In this document: positions 6,732 to 12,972 of the stretch, piece after piece
How the letters are laid out: the number at the start of each line of letters is the position of its first letter
Position numbering within the stretch: the stretch's first letter is position 1
NCBI GenBank assembly: GCA_900552545.1
Contig: USAL01000043.1
Coordinates: 1-14,597 of the forward strand
Length of the DNA stretch: 14,597 bases
Source: an uncultured Sutterella sp.
Lineage (GTDB): Bacteria; Pseudomonadota; Gammaproteobacteria; Burkholderiales; Burkholderiaceae_F
Reading direction: 5' to 3'
Translations under genes and position numbers: made by a program
The notes under the pieces: generated by a model
What the model was told of the DNA's origin: nothing
What the model saw: the letters and a program-made list of their open reading frames with translations, nothing else
Databases searched by the model: none

Positions 6732-7442
6732 ATGTCGAGACCCCCAGCTTCTGAAACCGCGAGCCCCGAGCCTCTTGCCCACATCGAGCGCAAGCACCGG
6801 CTTTATGCGCAGATCGGCCTGCTCGGACGGGCGCTCGGGCAGCAGACGCGGCTTGAGATCATCGAAATCCTCGCGCAGTGCCCGCGCACGGTCGAGATGC
6901 TCTCGGCCATTCTTCAGACCGACATCAAGAGCGTGAGCGCGCATCTGAAGGTCCTTCGCAAGGCGGGTCTGGTCTGCGTCGAGCGCTGCGGGAACTTTCG
7001 CCGCTACTCGGTTGCCGACGCCCGTGTGCTTGAACTTGCGGTGCTCATGAGCCGGACGGCGCGCGAAACCGCGGAGGCGGCCGAAGAGACCGGGGTGAAC
7101 GACGACGCAGCGCTTGACGTCGAGACCGCCCTTCAATACGCCGGCAAGGGCGAACTGATGCTCATCGACGTGCGTCCGGCTGAGGAATTTGAAGCCGCGC
7201 ACCTGCCGCACGCGAGAAGCTTTCCGCTAGAGACGCTCGAAGCGCACCTTGAGACGATCCCCCGGACGACGGCTTGCGCGGCCTACTGCCGCGGCTCGTG
7301 CTGCTTTCTTGCACAGAAGGCGGCCGAGATCTTCAAGCGCCACGGCCGGCGGCTCCTGATCGTGCGCGAGGGCGTGCTCGACTGGCTCGGAGAGGGCCGC
7401 GCAGGACTTCTCGTTGAAGACGGAGCAAAGAGCCCTTCATAA
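6732..7442 (+). CDS. ArsR-family transcriptional regulator fused to a rhodanese domain
   Basis: 236 residues in two domains. The N-terminal winged helix-turn-helix (about 22-100) has LGRALGQQTRLEIIEILAQ, the recognition segment TDIKSVSAHLKVLRKAGLV and a wing at CVERCGNFRRYSV. The C-terminal rhodanese-like domain (about 128-222) has LMLIDVRPAEEFEAAHLPHA and the active-site loop CRGSCC at 186-191, with Cys186 in the catalytic position, then EGVLDW. Such fusions are known in proteobacteria near sulfur genes; the rhodanese cysteine can carry a persulfide, so a sulfur-responsive repressor is the likely role. Cys50, Cys82 and Cys86 in the DNA-binding part could take part in sensing (inference). Start: ATG at 6732 lacks a clear Shine-Dalgarno sequence in its short leader. 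It is followed after 50 bp by a TDT transporter with no terminator between them. Confidence 0.88.
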   Translation: MSRPPASETASPEPLAHIERKHRLYAQIGLLGRALGQQTRLEIIEILAQCPRTVEMLSAILQTDIKSVSAHLKVLRKAGLVCVERCGNFRRYSVADARVLELAVLMSRTARETAEAAEETGVNDDAALDVETALQYAGKGELMLIDVRPAEEFEAAHLPHARSFPLETLEAHLETIPRTTACAAYCRGSCCFLAQKAAEIFKRHGRRLLIVREGVLDWLGEGRAGLLVEDGAKSPS

Positions 7443-7492
7443 GACTTCGCACCAACAACCGATTTTTCCAACATCTCCACAAGAAGAACATC

Positions 7493-8518
7493 ATGATCAA
7501 CTTCATCAAGACCATGGCCCCGGGGTGGTTTGCCGGCGTCATGGGGACCTCCGTCGCAAGCCTTGCCGCCTGGCTTTTGTTTGCCGCCACGCCCTGGCAG
7601 TGGGTGGCCGACGCGCTGCACTACATCGCGATCGTGATGATGATCGTGCTGGGCCTTGCGGGGCTCGCGCGCATCATCCTTTTCCCGGGGCGCGTCTTTG
7701 AAACCATCTCGCACCCCGTGGAGGGCAGTTTCTACGCCACCTTCCCCATCGCGCTTCTCGTCATGGCAGGCCAGTGGAGCATGCGCGGGATCGACCCCGC
7801 GTTCGTGAGCGTGCTCTGGTGGGTGGGCGCCGCGGGGACGTTCCTTGCGAGCTACATCATTCTCTTTCGCCTCTTTACGCTCGACAAGCTCAAGCTTGAG
7901 ATGGTCACCCCGGCGCACTTCATCCCCGCCGTCGGCCTTGTGGTCATTCCGGTGGCGGGCGCGGGCCTTGCGGGCCACGCCCAGGGGCTGATGCGCGAGG
8001 TCTACTTCGGCATCAACATGCTCGGCATGGGCGCGGGCGCCTTCATGTACATCGCACTTCTTGCCATGACGATGGCGCGGCACTTCCTGCGACCGGCGAT
8101 CGAAGGCAAGATGACGCCCACGCTCTGGGTGCATCTGGCGCCCCTCGGGGTCATTCCGTTGAGTCTTCTATCGCTGCTGCACGCCGTCGGCAACGAAGGC
8201 GCGTTTGCCTACGGCATTCTCGTTGCGACGGGCTTTATGGGCGCCTCGCTCTGGTGGCTCGTGCTGTGCCTGGCGATGACGATTCGCAACGCCCTCGCAG
8301 GGAAGCTTCCCTTTGCGCTTTCCTGGTGGGCCTTCGTCTTCCCCGTGGGCGCCGTCACGGTGCTTGCGGTACGCCTGAGCACTCTGGCGCAGTTGGAGCT
8401 TTTGCCCATTCTCTCGCGCGTTCTCTTTGCGCTCCTGATGCTCGTGTGGATTGCCGCGGCCGCGGGTACGGTCGCGGGCCTCATCCGGGGCACCATCATC
8501 CCCAAGCCCCAGGCTTGA
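7493..8518 (+). CDS. TDT-family transporter (TehA / SSU1 / SLAC1-like anion channel or exporter)
   Basis: The 341-residue membrane protein has about ten hydrophobic segments and the family's features. It begins MINFIKTMAPGWFAGVMGTS, a version of the P.g.f..VMGT start. It contains VEGSFYATFPIALLVMAGQ, PAHFIPAVGLVVIPVAGAG and the late SWWAFVFPVGA, which holds the aromatic residues of the central pore seen in TehA and SLAC1. Family members move tellurite-linked anions, C4-dicarboxylates such as malate, sulfite (fungal SSU1) or nitrate/chloride. The paired ArsR-rhodanese regulator favours a sulfur anion such as sulfite (inference). Start: ATG at 7493 with a weak AAGAAGAA upstream. Probably co-transcribed with the regulator. 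Confidence 0.85.
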   Translation: MINFIKTMAPGWFAGVMGTSVASLAAWLLFAATPWQWVADALHYIAIVMMIVLGLAGLARIILFPGRVFETISHPVEGSFYATFPIALLVMAGQWSMRGIDPAFVSVLWWVGAAGTFLASYIILFRLFTLDKLKLEMVTPAHFIPAVGLVVIPVAGAGLAGHAQGLMREVYFGINMLGMGAGAFMYIALLAMTMARHFLRPAIEGKMTPTLWVHLAPLGVIPLSLLSLLHAVGNEGAFAYGILVATGFMGASLWWLVLCLAMTIRNALAGKLPFALSWWAFVFPVGAVTVLAVRLSTLAQLELLPILSRVLFALLMLVWIAAAAGTVAGLIRGTIIPKPQA

Positions 8519-8550
8519 AACCCCAAAGACAGCTCGCTTTAAACAACAAA

Positions 8551-8617
8551 AAGGCCGCCTCCCGGCGCCGCATCGACTCTGCAGAAGTTCTGCAGGCGGG
8601 CGGCCGGAAGCGGCCTT
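8551..8617. terminator. Bidirectional terminator between converging TDT and dcuC genes
   Basis: AAGGCCGC (8551-8558) pairs with GCGGCCTT (8610-8617). GGCCGCC (8553-8559) can alternatively pair with GGCGGCC (8599-8605), and an inner CTGCAG/CTGCAG hairpin lies at 8579-8595. T-rich tracts follow on both strands: TTCTTTCTT on the plus strand and TTTTTGTTT on the minus strand. It serves the rightward TDT gene and the leftward dcuC gene. Confidence 0.75.
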
Positions 8618-8628
8618 CTTTCTTATCT

Positions 8629-8656
8629 TCTTCGGGCGAGTCGCCTTACCCGAAGA
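8629..8656 (-). terminator. Hairpin just past the dcuC stop
   Basis: TCTTCGGG (8629-8636) and CCCGAAGA (8649-8656) form an 8-bp stem 12 bp after the dcuC stop. No T-run follows on the minus strand, so termination probably happens at the larger element at 8551-8617 and this stem may protect the 3' end. Confidence 0.4.
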
Positions 8657-8668
8657 TGGATTTACCTG

Positions 8669-10039
8669 TTAGTCAAAGAGGATGGCGTTGGCAACGAGCG
8701 TAGCCACCATGCCGAGCATCATCGGAATCCAGGTGCGGCGCACGATTGCCATCGGCGCAACGCCTGCGGCGCCCGCCACGGCGATGATCACGCCCGCCAC
8801 CGGGCTCATGGCGCGCATCATGCCCGAGGCAAACTGCATCGGCGTCACGAGCGCTTCAACCGAGCCGCCCAGACCCGCGGCAACGTCAGGCGCAAGGGCT
8901 GCAAAGGACGAGTAGGCGCCCACGCCCGAGCCCGTGAGGAACGTCACCAGGCCCACGATGGCCGCCAGAAGCACGGTCATCATGTTGCTGCCCGCACCCA
9001 CGCCCTGAGCCGAATTGATGAGCACGTCGATCAGACCAGAGGTGCGAAGGCCCGTTGCAAAGAACTCGGCGCAGATGATGAGCGCGACGATGCCGGTAAA
9101 CATCTTGCCCATGCTCTGGAACATCGCCAGGGCGTCCTTGAAGATCTTCTTGAGGTCGCCGCGGTTGCGGATGATCTCGACCACGATCACGAAGATCCAC
9201 ACCATGAAGAGCGCGGCGATCGTATCGAGCTTGATCGAGGTAACGACAAGCTTCGAGAAGATGATCAGAAGGATGATCGGAAGCACCGGGAAGATGGCGT
9301 ACCACTTGGGGGCGTCCGGCGCGTCGCTCTTTTTCACCTCGGCGGCTTCCGAGTACACGTCGTCGCCCTTGCGGTCGTAGTAACGCTGCACGAAGTAGTG
9401 CGCGATGCCCGCCACGATGAGCGTCGGGACGGCAAGCGGCAGCTGGTACTGCACGAGGTAGATGATGGGATCAAGACCCGCGACTTTGGCGGCAAGCGAG
9501 GCCGTGCCCGCCGTCGGCGCAAAGGTCATGCCGGCCGAGGTGCCGATCACCGAGGCTGCGGCCGCTGGCGACGTGCCCACCGCGCGCAGAATCGGGAACA
9601 AGGCCACCAAGAGCAGCATCGCCAGACCCGCCGCAGACGGAATCACCATCACAAGGAGCTGGCCCACGATGTAGCCCGCCACGAGAACCGCGTACGGGGC
9701 TTTCAACATTGAAAGCGGCTTGATCGCGACGTTCACCAACGCGCGGGCCGCGCCGATGCGGTCCATGTAGGCGGCAAAGCCCCCTGCGGTCATGATGAGA
9801 AAGCCCGTGCCGGCGCTTTGCTTGGTGGCGATGCTCTTTAAGGTCGCAAAGATGTCAAAGAGCCAGAAGCCCGAGGGCTTGACGCCCTTGGGCAGGAACC
9901 CGACACCGGCCAGAGCCACGCAAATCAGGATCACGAGGCCTGCAAAGAGCAGCACCATGTGCGTCGAATAGCGCTTGATGAGCGCCCAACCAGCAAGCAC
10001 CGTCACGATGACGGCAATCCAAGGCAACAAAGCAGTCAT
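8669..10039 (-). CDS. dcuC: DcuC-family anaerobic C4-dicarboxylate carrier
   Basis: The 456-residue inner-membrane carrier aligns by eye with E. coli DcuC (461 aa) over its full length. Shared elements include an early helix pair, IMTAGGFAAYMDRIGA (E. coli has a very similar GFAAYMTHIGA), PSAAGLAMLLLVALFPI, ASVIGTSAGMTFAPTAGTASLAA, the loop YFVQRYYDRK, a late TGSGVGAYSSF and LSPVAGVIIAVAG-like MSPVAGVIIAVAGAAG. DcuC moves succinate and fumarate under anaerobic conditions. Start: ATG at 10039 with GGGGAAG five bases upstream; a GTG 12 codons further upstream is less likely. It lies 75 bp downstream of the lyase gene in the same direction. If the lyase releases fumarate, this carrier would export it or exchange it for another dicarboxylate (inference). 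Confidence 0.92.
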   Translation of the reverse strand: MTALLPWIAVIVTVLAGWALIKRYSTHMVLLFAGLVILICVALAGVGFLPKGVKPSGFWLFDIFATLKSIATKQSAGTGFLIMTAGGFAAYMDRIGAARALVNVAIKPLSMLKAPYAVLVAGYIVGQLLVMVIPSAAGLAMLLLVALFPILRAVGTSPAAAASVIGTSAGMTFAPTAGTASLAAKVAGLDPIIYLVQYQLPLAVPTLIVAGIAHYFVQRYYDRKGDDVYSEAAEVKKSDAPDAPKWYAIFPVLPIILLIIFSKLVVTSIKLDTIAALFMVWIFVIVVEIIRNRGDLKKIFKDALAMFQSMGKMFTGIVALIICAEFFATGLRTSGLIDVLINSAQGVGAGSNMMTVLLAAIVGLVTFLTGSGVGAYSSFAALAPDVAAGLGGSVEALVTPMQFASGMMRAMSPVAGVIIAVAGAAGVAPMAIVRRTWIPMMLGMVATLVANAILFD

Positions 10040-10076
10040 TTTCTTCCCCTTTAGTCCCTTTCGTTCGACGGTCACC

Positions 10077-10093
10077 CCGGCGGCAGACGCCGG
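10077..10093 (-). other. Small hairpin between the lyase gene and dcuC
   Basis: CCGGCG (10077-10082) and CGCCGG (10088-10093) form a 6-bp stem with a 5-base loop. There is no T-run, so full termination is unlikely; it may mark a processing site or lower the dcuC share of the transcript. Confidence 0.35.
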
Positions 10094-10114
10094 AGTTCCC
10101 TCAGGAGTTGTTGT

Positions 10115-11539
10115 TTAGAGATAGCGTTCAAACTCGGTCTCAAGCCCGTCGAGAGCCTTTTGGACCGCATCGCGGGACGCGGCAAGCGAGGCCTTGAAGG
10201 CCGCAAGCGCCTTGCCGTCTTCTTCGATCATCGCCTCGACCTCCTCGGGACGAGCGCTGCCCGCCGTGCGGCGGTTGGCGAGGATCTTCTTCGGATCGAG
10301 CGCGTCGTGGAACTCTTCTTCGCTCATCGGAAGCTCGGGCGAGACGCCCGGGAACTCCTCGGCGATCTCCTCGCGGTAGATCGCCTGCATCTGCGCGTAC
10401 GGGAATTCAAGCGGGAGCACGTTGTTGGCGCGCGCCCAGGAGACCATGCGGCTTGCCATGTGGTGTCCGATGCGAAACGGCAGTCCGTAGTCCTTCATCA
10501 GGCGGTCGGCGATCTCCTGCGAGGCCGTCCAGTCGCTGTTGAGCTCTTCGAGCGCACGCGCCGGGTTGATGCGAAGCGCGTTGAGCACCTTGAGGAATCG
10601 CCCGAGCATCGAGACCGCGGCCTTGCCCATGCGGCCGTTCTTGGCAACGCTCTTGCCGTCGACCATGCCCGGCACGACATTGTGCGAGCGGGTGATGACG
10701 GTCATCATCTCGCCCACGACGTCGGAGGCGTCGGCGCGGCAGTTGTTCATGAGGCCGGGGTTGCGCTTCTGCGGCATGGCCGAGGAGACGTAGGTGTTTT
10801 CGCCCCCTTCCTGCAGAATGATCCAGGGACGGGGCTGCGCGTACTGCACCATGATGTCGGAGATCATCGAGCCCACGTGCAGCGCAATACTCGCGGCAAT
10901 CGAGGCGATTTCAACGGGATAATCGACGGGCGCCTCGCACGTGGCGTCAAAGGCGTTGCGCACAGGCCGCGCAAAACCCAGGCGCGCGGCCATGGCCTCG
11001 CGGTTGAGCGGCCACCCGGTGCCGTTTAGAACCGTCGCGCCCATCGAGCAGAGGTCGTAGCGCGCAAGGCACTGCGACAGGCGCTCGCGATCGCGCAGGA
11101 AGGCCGCCGCGAACCCGAGGAGATAGTGCGCGTAGCTGTTGGGCTGGGCGGCGACGCCGTTGGTGTAGTTGGGAACGACCGTGTCGCGATGGTCCTTGGC
11201 AAGCGCGAGGAGCTTTTCGATCACGGCGTCAAGCGCCGCAGCAATGTCAAAGACCGATTCGCGGTCGAGCGCCATGCGCATCGTCGAGAGAATGTCCTGG
11301 CTCGAGCGGCCGGCGTGAATGAGCGTCACCTCAGGGCTCGTGGCGGCAATGAGCATCGGCTCGTAGTCGATGTAGCGCTTGACTCGCTTTGCGGGGTCCG
11401 CCGCGGCCGCCTTCTCGACCTTGTCGATGCCGCCCGCGGCAAGCTTTGCCGTCGCCTCGTCGATCAGGCCTTCGCTGCGGTTGATCACGACCGTGGCCTT
11501 GTTGATGGTCGAAATCCAGAAGAATTCGTCGTGCTGCAC
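10115..11539 (-). CDS. Argininosuccinate-lyase-like enzyme of the fumarase/aspartase superfamily, substrate unknown
   Basis: The 474-residue cytoplasmic enzyme follows the argininosuccinate lyase layout. The catalytic signature SSAMPQKRNP is at 252-261, HAGRSSQD (75-82) replaces the usual HTGRSRND, YTNGVAAQP (125-133) replaces YTHLQRAQP, and EIADRLMKDYGLPFRIGHH lies near the C-terminus. The family breaks a C-N or C-O bond and releases fumarate. Asn127 replaces the conserved His of the second signature, and the RND triad is changed, so ordinary argininosuccinate cleavage is doubtful; another amino-acid- or amine-succinate adduct is possible. No arginine genes are nearby. Start: GTG at 11539 with AGGAG six bases upstream, which cuts off a long unconserved extension up to 11704. 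First gene of an operon with dcuC, divergent from a LysR-type regulator. Confidence 0.85.
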   Translation of the reverse strand: MQHDEFFWISTINKATVVINRSEGLIDEATAKLAAGGIDKVEKAAAADPAKRVKRYIDYEPMLIAATSPEVTLIHAGRSSQDILSTMRMALDRESVFDIAAALDAVIEKLLALAKDHRDTVVPNYTNGVAAQPNSYAHYLLGFAAAFLRDRERLSQCLARYDLCSMGATVLNGTGWPLNREAMAARLGFARPVRNAFDATCEAPVDYPVEIASIAASIALHVGSMISDIMVQYAQPRPWIILQEGGENTYVSSAMPQKRNPGLMNNCRADASDVVGEMMTVITRSHNVVPGMVDGKSVAKNGRMGKAAVSMLGRFLKVLNALRINPARALEELNSDWTASQEIADRLMKDYGLPFRIGHHMASRMVSWARANNVLPLEFPYAQMQAIYREEIAEEFPGVSPELPMSEEEFHDALDPKKILANRRTAGSARPEEVEAMIEEDGKALAAFKASLAASRDAVQKALDGLETEFERYL

Positions 11540-11620
11540 TTTGTTCTCCTTTGGCACATGCGCCCGTATGGACAGCTGCCGCCCGAACCGGCGGTCTAAG
11601 AGAGTCTTTACGAAGCCCCG

Positions 11621-11640
11621 AGTCCCTCCCATGAGGGACT
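11621..11640 (-). promoter_or_regulatory. Hairpin in the lyase leader
   Basis: AGTCCCTC (11621-11628) and GAGGGACT (11633-11640) are perfect inverted arms around a 4-base centre. They lie about 15-30 nt into the predicted lyase transcript. It could be an operator or a leader stem. A looser AAGCC/GGCTT pairing at 11613-11617 and 11656-11660 may enlarge it. Confidence 0.45.
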
Positions 11641-11660
11641 GAGCCTCAGTAGTTCGGCTT

Positions 11661-11689
11661 AGTATCGAACGAACACCGTCAAGAATCAA
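11661..11689 (-). promoter_or_regulatory. Predicted promoter of the lyase-dcuC operon
   Basis: On the minus strand TTGATT (11689-11684) and GATACT (11666-11661) are 17 bases apart, each matching consensus at four of six positions. Transcription would start near 11654, leaving a leader of about 115 nt. A weak promoter of this sort is typical of activator-dependent genes, and a LysR box lies just upstream. Confidence 0.45.
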
Positions 11690-11710
11690 CGGCATAATGA
11701 GCAAAGTAGT

Positions 11711-11727
11711 TTTGCGTGTGACGCAAA
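11711..11727. promoter_or_regulatory. LysR-type binding box
   Basis: TTTGCGT (11711-11717) and ACGCAAA (11721-11727) form a perfect inverted repeat around GTG, containing the T-N11-A core of LysR-family sites (T11713 to A11725). Its centre is about 65 bp upstream of the predicted lyase transcription start, the usual position of the LysR recognition site. An overlapping GCAAA/TTTGC repeat (11701-11715) may be a second half-site. It is about 104 bp before the divergent regulator's start codon, so it could also mediate autoregulation. Confidence 0.6.
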
Positions 11728-11830
11728 TTAAGCCTTTTGAAGAGGTCGATTTTTCAGCGCAAAATCAACACCAAATCGCAAAACGGGATCCTTGGGGTCC
11801 ATGGGATTTTTTTCGGAGACCTTGACGGCC

Positions 11831-12820
11831 ATGCTTCACAAAACGGACGATCTCTGCGCTTGGCGCTATTTCACGGTCTTTGCCAAGACCGGGTCGCTCT
11901 CGGTTGCCTCGCGCGTGCTGCAGGTCGAACCGTCGAGCCTTTCAAGGGCGATCGCTGGGTTGGAAAAGTCCTTGGGGTGCGAGCTCATCGTGCACGGCAC
12001 GCGGCCGTTGCAGTTGACCGATGCCGGCCGCAGCGCCTTCAAGCGCATGCAGCACATCCTGCGCGCGCACGACGCGATGATCGAGTTGATCACAAGCGAG
12101 CAGCGCTCGCTTGCGGGCAACATCCGGCTTTCCTCGGCGCCGGGCTTTGCCGCGCGGCGCCTGACGCTGATCCTGCAGAAGTTCAACGAACTGCACCCGG
12201 AGATCACGATCGAAATCCTCTCGGGGTTCAAGGAGGCCGACGTCAAGAAGGGCCTGTGCGAGGTCGCCACACTCACGGGCGAGCCCACGTTTCCCGATCT
12301 CGTCTACATGAGCCGCGGCCGCAACGTCTATCTGCCGGTCGCAAGCCCCGAGTACGTGCAAAGGCACGGCATGCCGCTTACGCCCGCCGCGCTGCGCAGC
12401 CACACGGGCTATGTCTACTGCGGGCCGGTTCGGCCCGAAACGAAGATGCTCTATCGCGGCGACCTCAGCGAGCCGGTGCACTTTGCCACGAGCATCCGCT
12501 CAACCGACATCCTCGCCATCCGCCAGGCGCTTTTAAACGGCATGGGCATTGCCGTGGACATGCCGCTCGTGCAGATCTGCGAGGACCTTCTTGCGGGCAC
12601 GCTGATTCCCATTCTTCCGGGCTGGGTGCGTCCCCCGATCGAGTGCTACATCGTCACCAACAGCAGCGCCTGGCGCATGAAGCGCGTGCGCACCTTCATG
12701 CAGTGGTACGCGCGCGCCATGCAGGAACTTTTTGCCTCGTTCGAAGAGAAGGTTTCCTCGATCGTCGGCCTGCCGCGCGACGAGTTCGTGCGCGAGCGCG
12801 ACAAGGTTCTCTACTCCTGA
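11831..12820 (+). CDS. LysR-family transcriptional regulator, likely controller of the lyase-dcuC operon
   Basis: The 329-residue regulator has a winged helix-turn-helix at the N-terminus, WRYFTVFAKTGSLSVASRVL then EPSSLSRAIAGLEKSLGCELI and LTDAGRSAFKRMQHIL, which is the standard LysR pattern. The linker helix runs to about residue 80, and an effector-binding domain of two lobes follows (GNIRLSSAPGFAARRL, then a late ILAIRQALLNGMGIAVDMP). The segment SGFKEADVKKGLCEVATLTGEP corresponds to the effector cleft region. Start choice is uncertain: ATG at 11831 gives a usual N-terminus, while ATG at 11801 or TTG at 11792 would add 10 or 13 residues; none has a good ribosome binding site. Divergent from the lyase gene with an intergenic LysR box, so the operon is its likely target. 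The inducer is unknown and may be the lyase substrate. Confidence 0.88.
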   Translation: MLHKTDDLCAWRYFTVFAKTGSLSVASRVLQVEPSSLSRAIAGLEKSLGCELIVHGTRPLQLTDAGRSAFKRMQHILRAHDAMIELITSEQRSLAGNIRLSSAPGFAARRLTLILQKFNELHPEITIEILSGFKEADVKKGLCEVATLTGEPTFPDLVYMSRGRNVYLPVASPEYVQRHGMPLTPAALRSHTGYVYCGPVRPETKMLYRGDLSEPVHFATSIRSTDILAIRQALLNGMGIAVDMPLVQICEDLLAGTLIPILPGWVRPPIECYIVTNSSAWRMKRVRTFMQWYARAMQELFASFEEKVSSIVGLPRDEFVRERDKVLYS

Positions 12821-12833
12821 TCCACTTCTAACG

Positions 12834-12853
12834 AGGTGCTCAGCACCTTTTTT
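12834..12853 (+). terminator. Terminator of the LysR-type regulator gene
   Basis: AGGTGCT (12834-12840) and AGCACCT (12842-12848) form a short, tight stem, followed by six T (12848-12853). It lies 13 bp after the stop. Confidence 0.8.
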
Positions 12854-12866
12854 CCAGACAAAAAGA

Positions 12867-12905
12867 AACTCCCGCAGAAGTCCGAATGATTCTTCTACGG
12901 GAGTT
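12867..12905 (-). terminator. Terminator of the sodium:solute symporter gene
   Basis: AACTCCCG and AGAAG (12867-12880) pair with CTTCT and CGGGAGTT (12892-12905), interrupted by a single C/A mismatch, with an 11-base loop. On the minus strand it is followed by TCTTTTTG, fitting the leftward gene ending at 12973. ATTTTTG follows on the plus strand, so it may also back up the regulator's terminator. Bases 12906-12972 hold nothing else I can name. Confidence 0.75.
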
Positions 12906-12972
12906 CGATTTTTGATGACGCCTTCAAAGACTGCCGCCGCTTCTGACAGCCTCTGAGAACGTACCTTGAGGC

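Noticed and set aside
7283..8134. A 283-residue minus-strand frame opposite the ArsR-rhodanese and TDT genes
   Set aside because: Antisense, very rich in His/Asp/Lys/Arg, no motif; the plus-strand proteins are recognisable families.
10160..11029. A 289-residue plus-strand frame opposite the lyase gene
   Set aside because: Shadow of the lyase; no family resemblance.
11737..12831. A 364-residue plus-strand frame overlapping the LysR-type gene
   Set aside because: It is out of frame with the LysR-family protein, whose helix-turn-helix and effector domain are clear; the Arg/His/Ala-rich product resembles nothing.
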